A stretch of 64,000 nucleotides of DNA, taken from positions 826,313 to 890,312 of the forward strand of contig JAJYUT010000002.1 of assembly GCA_021792365.1 (NCBI GenBank). The letters are read 5' to 3'. Shown one piece after another: positions 8,164 to 16,384 of the stretch. The translations under genes were made by a program, and so were the position numbers. This stretch comes from Pseudomonadota bacterium (GTDB lineage Bacteria > Pseudomonadota > Alphaproteobacteria > Dongiales > Dongiaceae). Each line of letters begins with the position of its first letter. Position 1 is the first letter of the stretch. The notes beneath the pieces are model-generated. The model saw only the letters and a list, made by a program, of their open reading frames with translations, had not been told where the DNA came from and did not search any database.

Positions 8164-8883
8164 GTGAGCAATCGAAGGGCACTATCCTGGGTGGCATGCG
8201 TTGCCGCATGTCTGCTCGTCGCCGGCGGAGCGGCGCACGATGCTGCGGGCGGCGAGCTTTCGGTCTCGAATGGGGTCGAAGGGCGGGCGCGCGTCAGTGT
8301 CACAAGCTGGCGAGACATCCCATTCCGGACGATCGTGCGTCAGCAATACGACTTTTCCTGCGGGTCGGCCTCCGTGGCCACCCTCCTCACCTATCATCTT
8401 GAGCGCCCGACCACGGAGAAGGACGCCTTCGTCGCCATGTACGAGATCGGCGACAAGGAGAAGATCCAGCGCGAGGGATTCTCGCTCTACGAGATGAAGC
8501 TCTATCTGGAATCGCTCGGGTACCGGGCGGACGGCTTCCGCGTTTCCCTCGACCGGCTGCAGGAGATCGGCATCCCCGCGATCGTTCTCATCACCTGGAA
8601 GAACTACAAGCACTTCGTGGTGGTCAAGGGCGTGCGCGACAACCACGTCCTGATCGGCGATCCGGCCCGCGGCCTGAAGGTCATGCCCCGGGATGAGTTC
8701 ATGACCGCTTGGGCCGACGGCATCGTGTTCGCCGTTCACAACGTGGATTTCATCGCCAAGCGGCACTTCAACGACGAAGGCGAGTGGAAGGGCCGGCCGC
8801 GCGCGCCGCTCGCCAGCGGGGTCGGCCGCTCGGGCATCGGAACCATCAACATCCTTCTGCCGGGTGCGGCAGAGCTATTCTGA
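8164..8883 (+). CDS. Exported C39-family cysteine peptidase, FapD-like
   Basis: The 239-residue protein has a signal peptide (hydrophobic core from residue 8 to about 24) and one C39 peptidase domain. The oxyanion Gln and catalytic Cys are in RQQYDFSCGSAS (Cys66), the His in NYKHFVVVKG (His150) and the Asp in VLIGDPARG (Asp166). C39 peptidases cut after double-glycine leaders; here the domain stands alone and is exported, not fused to an ABC transporter, as in the FapD peptidase of the Pseudomonas functional amyloid operon. Flanking genes on both sides carry double-glycine motifs. The start is GTG at 8164, needed to give a complete signal peptide. Confidence 0.87.
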   Translation: MSNRRALSWVACVAACLLVAGGAAHDAAGGELSVSNGVEGRARVSVTSWRDIPFRTIVRQQYDFSCGSASVATLLTYHLERPTTEKDAFVAMYEIGDKEKIQREGFSLYEMKLYLESLGYRADGFRVSLDRLQEIGIPAIVLITWKNYKHFVVVKGVRDNHVLIGDPARGLKVMPRDEFMTAWADGIVFAVHNVDFIAKRHFNDEGEWKGRPRAPLASGVGRSGIGTINILLPGAAELF

Positions 8884-8896
8884 TCGGAGGAGCGCC

Positions 8897-9550
8897 ATGA
8901 CGCTCGCACAGTCATTTCGCCAGTCTTCTAGCCCCCTTGCCGGCACCGCCCGCCGCATCTGCGCCGGACTCGGCCGCACGGCCCTTGCCGGGTTGCTGCT
9001 CGGCGCGTCCGCCCTGCCCGCGGCAGCGGGCATGGCGCAGAGCACCGGTGGCTTCACCGGCCTTGCCACCCTCACCGAGGACGAGCTGCGCGCGATGCGC
9101 GGGGGATTCATGGTCAGCGGCATCGACATCAATTTCGGCGCGGTCGTTCGTGTCCTGGTCAACAACATGCTGGTGGCGGAAACCCATTTGACGCTGAACA
9201 GCAATGGAACGATGGCGGCGCCGTCGACGACGATCCACAATGCCGCGCTGGCCTCCGAGTTCACGGATCCGTCCCAGCTCGCCGGGAGCGGGATCCAGGT
9301 CAGCGGCCCGCCCGGCGCCAACGGATTCGTCATCAGGGACGCCAACGGGGTCTCCCTCGCGCTCAACCACATCACCGCCGGCCAGGTCTTCGGCTTGCTG
9401 GCCAACAACGCGACCGGCCGCAACGTCACGCAGACGATCGACGCGACGCTGACCATCAATAATTTTTCGCAGATCAATGCCGGTCTGTTGAGCACCATCG
9501 CTGCGGGGCGCGCGATGCGTGCCGGTGCCCCCGATCTCATGCTGCAATAG
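8897..9550 (+). CDS. Exported protein with bacteriocin-like double-glycine motif, candidate fibre subunit
   Basis: The 217-residue product starts at an ATG six bases after GGAGG. A hydrophobic signal segment ends near ALPAAAG (residue 45). LTEDELRAMRGG, with Gly69-Gly70, fits the classical double-glycine leader pattern very well. The mature 147 residues have no Cys and are rich in Asn, Thr, Ala and Gly, with beta-alternating text such as TQTIDATLTINNFSQIN. It lies 13 bases after the C39 peptidase gene and before the porin-like gene. The pattern suggests a peptidase substrate that is exported further. No named family is recognised. Confidence 0.72.
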   Translation: MTLAQSFRQSSSPLAGTARRICAGLGRTALAGLLLGASALPAAAGMAQSTGGFTGLATLTEDELRAMRGGFMVSGIDINFGAVVRVLVNNMLVAETHLTLNSNGTMAAPSTTIHNAALASEFTDPSQLAGSGIQVSGPPGANGFVIRDANGVSLALNHITAGQVFGLLANNATGRNVTQTIDATLTINNFSQINAGLLSTIAAGRAMRAGAPDLMLQ

Positions 9551-9687
9551 GAACGAGGGTCGATCTCACGACAGGGGTTCTTCGCCAGTCATCGCACGAG
9601 AGCACTGCGCATGCCCTTTCCGGGTGCGACCATGCAGGAGGAAAGCCGCGCGACGGATGTGGGCTTGTTGTCTCGGATGGGGATATC

Positions 9688-10959
9688 ATGAACAGACGGA
9701 CCTGTTATGTCGCGCTGCTGGCTGCAGCCCAAGCGGCGGCGCCGGGGACGGCTATCGCAGAAAGTGCGGAAGAGCTCGAGCGGCGGGTGCGGCAGCTTGA
9801 GGATGCCGTCCAGCAGCAGCAACAGATCATCCTTGAGCAGCAGCTGATATTGGACCGGCAGCAGGAGAAGCTCAGCACCATCGACGCGCGGCAACTGGAG
9901 ATGACGCGCGGCGCGGGGGTGAGGCAAGCACAGCCCTCGACCCAACCCGCGCCTCAATCAGCTCCGGGAACTCCGGCCGCCACCCCGCCGGACCAGCCGG
10001 TCGGCGAAGCGCCGGAGGAGGAGCGGCCTGAGATCACCGTCATCTCGGATTATGGCGGCGTCCTGACGCCGACCGGGACTCTGGTCGTCGAGCCGTCGCT
10101 GGACTACTCGCATTCCAACGTCAACCGCCTCACCTTCCGCGGCATTGAGCTGCAGGAGACCGTGCTCATCGGCATCATCGAGGCATCGGACGCCGACCGG
10201 GACTATTTTTCGCCCGCGCTGACGTTACGCTACGGCGTGTTCGACGGCTTCGAGGTCGAGGCCAAGGTCCCGTACGTGTTCCGCGACGACCGGATCAGCT
10301 TCCTCGTTCCCCAGGCTTCGGCGCCGGACATCGAGCGCACCGACTCGCTCGACGGCAACGGGTTGGGCGACATCGAAATCGCCGCCCACTACCAGATCAC
10401 CAACAGCGCGCCGTACCTGGTGGGCAACCTGCGGTTCAAGACCCGCACCGGCGACGGGCCGTTCGACGTGAAGCGCGACAGTTTCGGTATCGAGGAGGAG
10501 CTGCCGACCGGCTCCGGGTTCTATGCGCTGGAGCCGAGCCTGACGGTCCTGTTCCCGACCGATCCGGTCGTGCTGTTCGGCAGCGTCAGCTATCAGGTGA
10601 ACTTCCCGGACGACGTCAACGAGCAGATCGGTGACGTCACGGTCCGCGATGTCGATCCGGGCGACGCGATCGGCGTGGCGTTCGGGATGGGCTTTTCGGT
10701 GAACGACAATTTCTCGTTCAGCCTCGGCTACAAGCACCATTTCATCTTCGGCACCGAGACCGAGATCATCGAGCCGCCGCCGGGCGATACGCGGAAGGAG
10801 AAGTCGAACTCACTGCATGTCGGCTCCGCCCTGTTCGGGATGGGCTATCGCGTGTCGGAAGACGTGGGTGTGAACCTGGATCTCGAGCTCGGCGCGACCG
10901 AGGACGCGCCTGACATGCGGGTGCTGCTCCGCGTGCCGATCGCGGTCAGCCTGTTCTAG
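9688..10959 (+). CDS. Outer-membrane beta-barrel with N-terminal coiled coil, FapF-like
   Basis: The 423-residue product has a signal peptide (residues 1-25), a Gln/Glu-rich heptad region likely to form a trimeric coiled coil (26-72), a Pro/Gln linker (73-112) and a C-terminal region of amphipathic strands ending in aromatic/hydrophobic VAVSLF (113-423), typical of an outer-membrane barrel. The barrel text resembles the MetA-pathway phenol transporter family (for example ALTLRYGVFDGFEVEAKVPY). The FapF amyloid exporter of Pseudomonas has the same coiled coil-linker-barrel plan. As last gene of the run it is the natural exporter for the small proteins. Confidence 0.8.
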   Translation: MNRRTCYVALLAAAQAAAPGTAIAESAEELERRVRQLEDAVQQQQQIILEQQLILDRQQEKLSTIDARQLEMTRGAGVRQAQPSTQPAPQSAPGTPAATPPDQPVGEAPEEERPEITVISDYGGVLTPTGTLVVEPSLDYSHSNVNRLTFRGIELQETVLIGIIEASDADRDYFSPALTLRYGVFDGFEVEAKVPYVFRDDRISFLVPQASAPDIERTDSLDGNGLGDIEIAAHYQITNSAPYLVGNLRFKTRTGDGPFDVKRDSFGIEEELPTGSGFYALEPSLTVLFPTDPVVLFGSVSYQVNFPDDVNEQIGDVTVRDVDPGDAIGVAFGMGFSVNDNFSFSLGYKHHFIFGTETEIIEPPPGDTRKEKSNSLHVGSALFGMGYRVSEDVGVNLDLELGATEDAPDMRVLLRVPIAVSLF

Positions 10960-11062
10960 CGATTTCCCGCGCCGATCGCCCGCGGGCGCATGCGAAAGCG
11001 GCGGAACCGCGCCAGTACATCCGTGGCGCGCTCACGCCGCTCTCCCCGCTTCGCGCGGGATC

Positions 11063-11401
11063 TCAGGGTTGTACGATGATGTCGTTCCGAACGCCGCGCA
11101 CGCCTTCGACACTCCAGGCGATCTGCTCCGCTTTTGTCCGATCGGCCTCGCTCGGCACGAAACCGCTTAGCTGCACGATGTCCTTCAGGGTCTCTACCTT
11201 CACCTGGCTGGCCAGGGCAGTGCCACCTTCGGTAGCGAGCTTGGTCTTCACCTTCGTGGAGATCGCCGTCGAATCGACATACTCGCCGGTCGTCTCCTGG
11301 TCCGAGAATATGGTGCAGCCGGCCACTGGAACGCTGAGCATGACCAGCGGCAGCAGAAACCGGAACTTGTCGGTAACGTTACGCAAGGTAATTCTCCACA
11401 C
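11063..11401 (-). CDS. BON-domain lipoprotein
   Basis: The 112-residue protein has a signal sequence ending in the lipobox VAGC (Cys29), so it is probably anchored to a membrane as a lipoprotein. The rest is one BON domain, with the pattern STKVKTKLATEGG, VKVETLKDIVQLSGFV and a final VRNDIIVQP. BON domains bind phospholipid or hold envelope proteins, as in OsmY. It faces the porin-like gene tail to tail. It is monocistronic as far as can be seen. Confidence 0.85.
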   Translation of the reverse strand: MWRITLRNVTDKFRFLLPLVMLSVPVAGCTIFSDQETTGEYVDSTAISTKVKTKLATEGGTALASQVKVETLKDIVQLSGFVPSEADRTKAEQIAWSVEGVRGVRNDIIVQP

Positions 11402-11639
11402 GAATCAAATCTTTGTCGCCCGGAACGGGCGGGATGCATTACAAACGCTCGGACCGAAGTTTGGTTCCGCTACCGCGGCCCCAGTAGTCCTGCGGTCCGT
11501 ACCAACGCATGGCGCGCGATGGCCGCGTCGCCCGGGCCTCTCTGCCATGAAAGCCGAGCTATTCGCCCAGGCGTTGCAGCCCGACCGGAACGATCCGGCT
11601 CGCCACGCCCGCCGCCTCGCAGTGGCGGGAGGCTGCGCC

Positions 11640-12069
11640 GCATGGTGACGCGGGTGTGGAAGTGCACGAGATTGTAGAAGCCGCCCTTCAACTCGTAGCG
11701 CAGGACATAGGTGTCTTTCGCCAGCCCTTCCGGACGGAATAAGTCGAACACCTACTATTTGACCGGCGGAATCGAGTGGCGGATTGCCAGCCAGAGCCGT
11801 TCGAGGACCTGGCGCCATATCGGCTTGCCAGTCGCGCGCGCGATAGCGGCGCAGATGCGCCGCTTGAACGTCCACTGCATGAGAGGAAATTGACCGGCCA
11901 GAGCACGCACAAGGTGGCCGTCAGCGCGACATCCTTCCGCGCCATGCTGCGCCAAGCGAAACGCGCAGAGCGGCATAGGTCCTGTCGGATGAGGATAGGG
12001 GTTCTTCAGGATCGCCCGGAACAGGCAATAGGTGAGCAACAGGGGCAGACCGGGTGGCCATGGTGGCAA
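11640..12069 (-). pseudogene. Degraded N-terminal copy of the ATP-grasp gene at 29086
   Basis: Three consecutive stretches match the first 130 residues of the intact gene at 29086-30426 but lie in shifting frames. LTYCLFRAILK corresponds to SPYRLFLAVLK; FAWRSM and LTATLCVLWPVNFL (another frame) to FVWRSM and LVSALTVLWPITFL; and RRICAAIARATGKPIWRQ to RRIGPAVRRSTGKGIGRQ (first frame again). Two adjacent amber codons at 11749-11754 stand exactly where the intact gene has Tyr-Tyr (PPDKYYVFELF against PPVK, stops, VFDLF). Homology continues to VLRYELKGGFYNLVH and then stops; the ATP-grasp part is missing. It is a decayed paralogue. Confidence 0.85.
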
Positions 12070-12206
12070 CAGCCTTGGCGAGCAAGTTCGTTATCTTAAC
12101 GCTATCTGGCCGTGTTCCTGTCATGGCGCAAGAGCAACCATGATGGACGCCGCCAGGACTGGGCGATACTGTCGCCATGCCCCCAAGACCGGAGACGCGA
12201 CGCGTG

Positions 12207-12959
12207 ATGACAAACCTGAAGGCCCGCTTGAAGGCGGGAGAAAAGCTGCTCGGCGCCTGGACGACGACCGATTCACCGGACAACGCCGAAGTAATGGCCC
12301 TGGCTGGGATCGACTTCCTGCTGATGGACCACGAGCACGGCCAAGCCACCCTGCCCGCCGCCATCGCCCAGTTGCGGGCCATCAAGGGCACTGGCTGCGC
12401 CGGGCTGATGCGCGTGCCCTCAAACGACGCGGTCTACATCAAGCGGGTGCTGGACGCCGGCATCCAGGGCATCATGGTCCCGCAGGTCGGCACGGCCGAA
12501 GAGGCGCGCGCGGCCGTCGCGGCCTGCCGCTATCCGCCAGGCGGCATCCGCGGGGCAGCGGGCGGCACCCGGGCCACCTCCTATGGCGCCGACATGGAGT
12601 ATTACGGCCGCGCGGCGGATGAGCTTCTCGTTATCGTGCAGATCGAGACGCCCGAGGCCGTGGAGAACATGGCGGCGATCGCAGCGGTTGACGGCGTGGA
12701 TGTGGTGTTCGTCGGGCCGCGCGACCTCTCCGCCCAGATCGGCAAGCTCAACAGGTTCGAGGATCCCGAGCTGCGCGCCCTCATCACCAGGATCGAGGAT
12801 GCCACGCTGAAATCGGGCAAGGCACTCGGCACCGTCGCCCCAACCGGCGCCGTGGCGAAGCAGTTGTTCGATCGCGGCTACAGCTTCCTGATTTCCGGCA
12901 ACGACATGACCCACCTGCGCGCCAGCATCGTGCAGATGATGAAAGAAGCCGGGCGCTAG
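12207..12959 (+). CDS. HpcH/HpaI-family class II aldolase
   Basis: The 250-residue product is a metal-dependent pyruvate aldolase of the HpaI type (2,4-dihydroxyhept-2-ene-1,7-dioate aldolase family). Family marks are FLLMDHEHGQ with the general base His, the metal ligand Glu in VIVQIETPEAVENM, and VVFVGPRDLSAQIG with the Asp. Such enzymes cleave 4-hydroxy-2-oxoacids to pyruvate and an aldehyde; the true substrate cannot be read from sequence. An ATG at 12177 would add ten residues, but the family usually begins at the MTNLKARLK here. It faces the small ABM-like gene at 12973. Confidence 0.87.
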   Translation: MTNLKARLKAGEKLLGAWTTTDSPDNAEVMALAGIDFLLMDHEHGQATLPAAIAQLRAIKGTGCAGLMRVPSNDAVYIKRVLDAGIQGIMVPQVGTAEEARAAVAACRYPPGGIRGAAGGTRATSYGADMEYYGRAADELLVIVQIETPEAVENMAAIAAVDGVDVVFVGPRDLSAQIGKLNRFEDPELRALITRIEDATLKSGKALGTVAPTGAVAKQLFDRGYSFLISGNDMTHLRASIVQMMKEAGR

Positions 12960-12972
12960 AAGGGCTTTCCCC

Positions 12973-13275
12973 TTAAGACTCAAACGCCTCGTAGTGGCGG
13001 CAGGTCGGCTCGAACTCCAGCAGGTAGTCGCGGTCGAAGTCGTAGTAGCGCGCCTGCTCGACGTCCTCGCCGGCGAAGCTCCTGATGGCGTCCATGGACT
13101 CCCACAGCGTCAGCATCTCGATATGCGCGATATCGCCTTCCAGGCGACGGAGGGCCCAGGCGCCCAGGTTGCCCGGCGTGTCGCGGTAGTGCGGGATCGC
13201 GACTTCGCGCATGCGTGCGAGATAGGAATCGGCTTTGGCGGCTGGAACGCGTCCATGCCAGATGCGTGCGATCAT
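12973..13275 (-). CDS. Small ABM-type (ferredoxin-fold) protein
   Basis: The 100-residue protein has the pattern of antibiotic-biosynthesis-monooxygenase-like ferredoxin folds: MIARIWHGRVPAAKADSYLA, then GNLGAWALRRLEGDIAHIEM and ESMDAIRSFAGED. Members are dimeric; many are catabolic monooxygenases or just stress-related, so no reaction is assigned. It begins 102 bases from a perfect 14-bp palindrome that it shares with the divergent gene at 13471. Confidence 0.75.
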   Translation of the reverse strand: MIARIWHGRVPAAKADSYLARMREVAIPHYRDTPGNLGAWALRRLEGDIAHIEMLTLWESMDAIRSFAGEDVEQARYYDFDRDYLLEFEPTCRHYEAFES

Positions 13276-13376
13276 GGATGAACCCTTGGTGCTGGCGCTC
13301 TCGCCGAAGAGGGTCGCCTACGACCGCACTTCAATTCAAGACCTGATTCCCTCCGGGACCGTCGCACAAAATTCAT

Positions 13377-13390
13377 TGAATGTACATTCA
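13377..13390. promoter_or_regulatory. Perfect 14-bp palindrome between divergent genes
   Basis: TGAATGTACATTCA is a perfect palindrome, with another TTCAT directly after it. It lies 81 bases upstream of the EEP-family gene and 102 bases upstream of the ABM-type gene. Its form (TGAATG facing CATTCA) is common for TetR-type operators. No TetR gene lies next to it in this window, so the binding protein is unknown. Confidence 0.5.
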
Positions 13391-13470
13391 TTCATGCTAT
13401 GCTGGTGGGCGGAAATTCAGCACGGTCTAGGCTGGTCAGCGCTCTTGGAACGACTGAGGGGACCGCGATC

Positions 13471-14436
13471 ATGAAGCGGCATTTGCTTGCTATCGCATGC
13501 GCGTTTGGGCTGACGTTGGCACTGTCATCGTCCGGCGCGCTCGCCGACACCACACTTACGATCATGAGCTTCAACGTCTATGGCGGCGGTGCCAATGACG
13601 GCAAGCCGGTGGACGAGACGGTCGCCGTCATCAAGGCGGCGGGCGCAGATATCGTGGGCATCCAGGAAACTCGGCTGGAAGGCGAAGTGTGCGACGCCGA
13701 TTACTGCCCCGCGGCGGGCGAGAGCGTCGCCAAGGCGATCGCGGACAAGCTCGGGTTCCACTACTACGACCAGACCAAGGTCAATGGCGCGCTTTGGGCC
13801 AACGCAATCCTCAGCCGCTATCCCATCGGCGCGGCCACGCCCAACGATCTCGGCGTCAGGATCGATGTCGACGGGCGCATCCTCTATGCCTTCAACATCC
13901 ACCTCGACGATTCGCCCTATCAACCCTACCAGTTGCTGAACATCGAATACGGCGCCGCGCCCTTCATCACGACCGAGGCGGAGGCGATCAAGTTCGCCGA
14001 GGAGACGCGCGGCTCGGCTTTGAAGCTGCTCTTCGAGGATCTGAAGGCCGCGGATTCCGCCGACGCGGTCTTCGTGTTCGGCGACTTCAACGAGCCCTCG
14101 CATCTGGACTGGACCAAGGAGGCGATAGCTGCAGGCCATCATCCCGTCCCGGTGCTCTGGCCCACGACTCTTGCGCTGGAGAAGCGCGGTTTCGTGGATC
14201 CCTATCGCATCATCCATCCCGACGTCGTCGCCAAGCCGGCCTATACCTGGACGCCGACCAGCGAACCGGCCGATCCGGAGGACCATCACGATCGGATCGA
14301 CTTCGCGCTGGTCCGCGCCAAGAACCTGACGGTCGAGGATGCGTCGATTGTGGGCGAAAAGCCGGAGGCGGCGGAGATTATTGTGACGCCCTGGCCCTCC
14401 GATCATCGGGCGGTGATGGCGAAGATCCGCTTCTAG
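13471..14436 (+). CDS. Exported endonuclease/exonuclease/phosphatase-family hydrolase
   Basis: The 321-residue protein has a signal peptide (cleavage near GALADT, residue 26) and an EEP domain: TIMSFNVYGG, then IVGIQETRLE with the metal-binding Glu, then FVFGDFNEPSH with the Asp-Asn pair, and PSDHRAVMAKIRF at the end with the catalytic Asp-His. This fold covers nucleases, sphingomyelinases and phosphodiesterases. The exported location and the conserved DHHDRIDFAL point to an external phosphodiester substrate. The start has GAGGGGA upstream. Confidence 0.87.
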   Translation: MKRHLLAIACAFGLTLALSSSGALADTTLTIMSFNVYGGGANDGKPVDETVAVIKAAGADIVGIQETRLEGEVCDADYCPAAGESVAKAIADKLGFHYYDQTKVNGALWANAILSRYPIGAATPNDLGVRIDVDGRILYAFNIHLDDSPYQPYQLLNIEYGAAPFITTEAEAIKFAEETRGSALKLLFEDLKAADSADAVFVFGDFNEPSHLDWTKEAIAAGHHPVPVLWPTTLALEKRGFVDPYRIIHPDVVAKPAYTWTPTSEPADPEDHHDRIDFALVRAKNLTVEDASIVGEKPEAAEIIVTPWPSDHRAVMAKIRF

Positions 14437-14444
14437 GCCGCCGC

Positions 14445-14933
14445 TCAGATCATCTGGAACGTGCCGGTCGCACGAAAGCGGCGGAAGGCCTTCAGAGTAC
14501 GTGCGCTGTTGGGCATCAGACCGGCGGGCAACTCGTCCAGCGCGAACCAGCCGAGCTCCAGCGTCTCGCGCGGATTGAATTTCGGCCGGCCGCGCGGCTT
14601 GCGGGCATGGAACAGGACCGCCACGCTCTGCGTCCGATCGCCGTTGGGAAAGGTGACGGTCTCGTGCCGCGGATCGGAGGCGATGCCGAAGACCTGCGGC
14701 CGCTTGATCCTGAGGCCCGTCTCCTCGAACACCTCGCGGATCGCCGTTTCCGCGCTGCTGTCGCCGATCTCCTGGTGCCCGCCCGGCACGCCCCAGCGCC
14801 GGAAATCGCTGCGCAGCTCCAGCAGCACGCGCCCGAGCCGGTCATGCACCACGATGCGCGCGCCGGGGATGAGGATCAACCGCGTCCCGACGATCCGGCG
14901 CAGCTTGCCCAGATAGGACTTGGAAAACTCCAT
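14445..14933 (-). CDS. Nudix hydrolase
   Basis: The 162-residue product has a complete Nudix box at about residues 50-73: Gly-Gly-His, then Glu five after the Gly, then REVFEETGL. These residues bind Mg2+ and attack a nucleoside diphosphate linked to another group. The flanks (WGVPGGHQEIGD and ETLELGWFALDELP) are typical of the ADP-ribose/NADH or general clean-up subgroups, but the substrate is unclear. It begins two bases before the stop of glutathione reductase, so the two are probably co-transcribed. Confidence 0.9.
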   Translation of the reverse strand: MEFSKSYLGKLRRIVGTRLILIPGARIVVHDRLGRVLLELRSDFRRWGVPGGHQEIGDSSAETAIREVFEETGLRIKRPQVFGIASDPRHETVTFPNGDRTQSVAVLFHARKPRGRPKFNPRETLELGWFALDELPAGLMPNSARTLKAFRRFRATGTFQMI

Positions 14934-14935
14934 CC

Positions 14936-16291
14936 CTACTCCGCCGCCACCGGCGTGCGCATGGTGACGAATTCCTCGGCGGCGGTGGGATGGATGGCGA
15001 TCGCCTGGTCGATCTGCTGCTTGGTCGCTTTCATCTTCACGGCGATAGCGAGGGTCTGGATGATCTCCGGCGCGTCCTGCCCCACCATGTGCGCGCCGAC
15101 CACGATCTGGCTCTTGCGGTCAACCACCAGCTTCATCAGCGTGCGCTCGGTACGGCCGGTCATCGTGTGCTTCATGGGCCGGAAGGCTTCGCGATAGATG
15201 TCGACCGCGCCATACTTGGCGCGTGCGCGCTCCTCGGTTTCACCCACGGTCGCGACCGGCGGCTGGGTAAAGACTGCCGACGGAAAATCGACATGGTCGA
15301 CAATCCAGGGCTTGTCGCCGAACACGCTATCGGCGAACGCATGGCCTTCCCGGATCGCGACCGGCGTCAGGTTCACGCGATTGGTGCAGTCGCCGATGGC
15401 GTAAATGTTCGGCGCGCTGGTCTTGGACCAACCATCCACCTTGATGGTGCCGATCTCGTCGAGCGCGACGCCGGCCTTCTCCAATCCCATGTTGCGTGTG
15501 AGCGGCCGGCGCCCGGTGGCATAGAGCACCTGGTCGCAATCGATCGTCGTTCCGTCGTCGAGCGCCACGGTCAAGGCGCCCGCTGCCTTGTCGATGCGCG
15601 CGACATTGGTGTGGCACCGAACCTCGATGCCCTTCTTCACCAGCTCCTCCTGGAGAAAGCGGCGCACGTCGCCGTCGAAGCCGCGCAGCACCTGCTCGCC
15701 ACGATAGAGCACGGTTGTCCTGGAGCCGAGGCCGTTGAAAATGCCGGCGAACTCCAGCGCGATGTAGCCGCCGCCCACCACGACAACCCGCTCCGGCAAT
15801 TTCTCGAGGTGGAAGCACTCGTTGGACGTGATCGCATGCTCGATCCCGGGCAGCTTCGGCAGCTCCGGCCAGGAGCCGGTCGCGACCAGGATGTATTTCG
15901 CCGTCACCTGGCGGCCGCCGACCGACACGGTGTTCCGGTTCACCAGTTCGGCGCGCGATTCGATCAGCTCCGCGCCCGCCTTCGCCAGGGTGGACTTGTA
16001 GGCGTGGTTGAGCCGGTCGATCTCCTTGTCCTTGTTGGCGATGAGGCGCGCCCAATCGAAGCGCGGCTTGGGCACGGACCAGCCATAGGCTTCAGCATCC
16101 TCGAAATCCTCGCCGTAGTGCGAAGCATAGACCAGGAGCTTCTTCGGCACGCAGCCGCGGATGACGCAGGTGCCGCCGACCCTGCTCTCTTCCGCCACCG
16201 CCACCGTGGCGCCATGGCCCGCCGCGATGCGCGCGGCACGCACACCGGCCGAGCCGGCGCCGATGACGAAGAGGTCGTAGTCAAAAGCCAT
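14936..16291 (-). CDS. gor: Glutathione-disulfide reductase
   Basis: The 451-residue flavoenzyme reduces oxidised glutathione with NADPH. It has the FAD motif GAGSAG near residue 11, the redox-active pair in GGTCVIRGCVPKK (Cys42, Cys47), the NADPH motif VVGGGYIALEFAGI, the second FAD motif in YAIGDCTNRVNLTPVA and the C-terminal catalytic His-Pro-Thr in AIHPTAAEE. Length is standard. It diverges from a glutathione transferase gene across a 180-base gap that holds a perfect palindrome, which fits joint control of glutathione genes. Confidence 0.96.
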   Translation of the reverse strand: MAFDYDLFVIGAGSAGVRAARIAAGHGATVAVAEESRVGGTCVIRGCVPKKLLVYASHYGEDFEDAEAYGWSVPKPRFDWARLIANKDKEIDRLNHAYKSTLAKAGAELIESRAELVNRNTVSVGGRQVTAKYILVATGSWPELPKLPGIEHAITSNECFHLEKLPERVVVVGGGYIALEFAGIFNGLGSRTTVLYRGEQVLRGFDGDVRRFLQEELVKKGIEVRCHTNVARIDKAAGALTVALDDGTTIDCDQVLYATGRRPLTRNMGLEKAGVALDEIGTIKVDGWSKTSAPNIYAIGDCTNRVNLTPVAIREGHAFADSVFGDKPWIVDHVDFPSAVFTQPPVATVGETEERARAKYGAVDIYREAFRPMKHTMTGRTERTLMKLVVDRKSQIVVGAHMVGQDAPEIIQTLAIAVKMKATKQQIDQAIAIHPTAAEEFVTMRTPVAAE

Positions 16292-16384
16292 GTCAGATGC
16301 CCGGATATAAAATTGTTTGAAGCAGTCTATTAACCGGCTTTCCGCACTGCAACGATCGTGCCGAAAGGCGCTTGACCAATGATC

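Noticed and set aside
11749-11754. Tandem TAG codons as a sign of amber recoding
   Set aside because: Frameshifts on the N-terminal side and loss of the C-terminal two thirds show a pseudogene.
13689-15197. A 502-codon plus-strand frame crossing the EEP, Nudix and gor genes
   Set aside because: It crosses three well-supported genes on both strands and has an Arg-rich non-protein composition.
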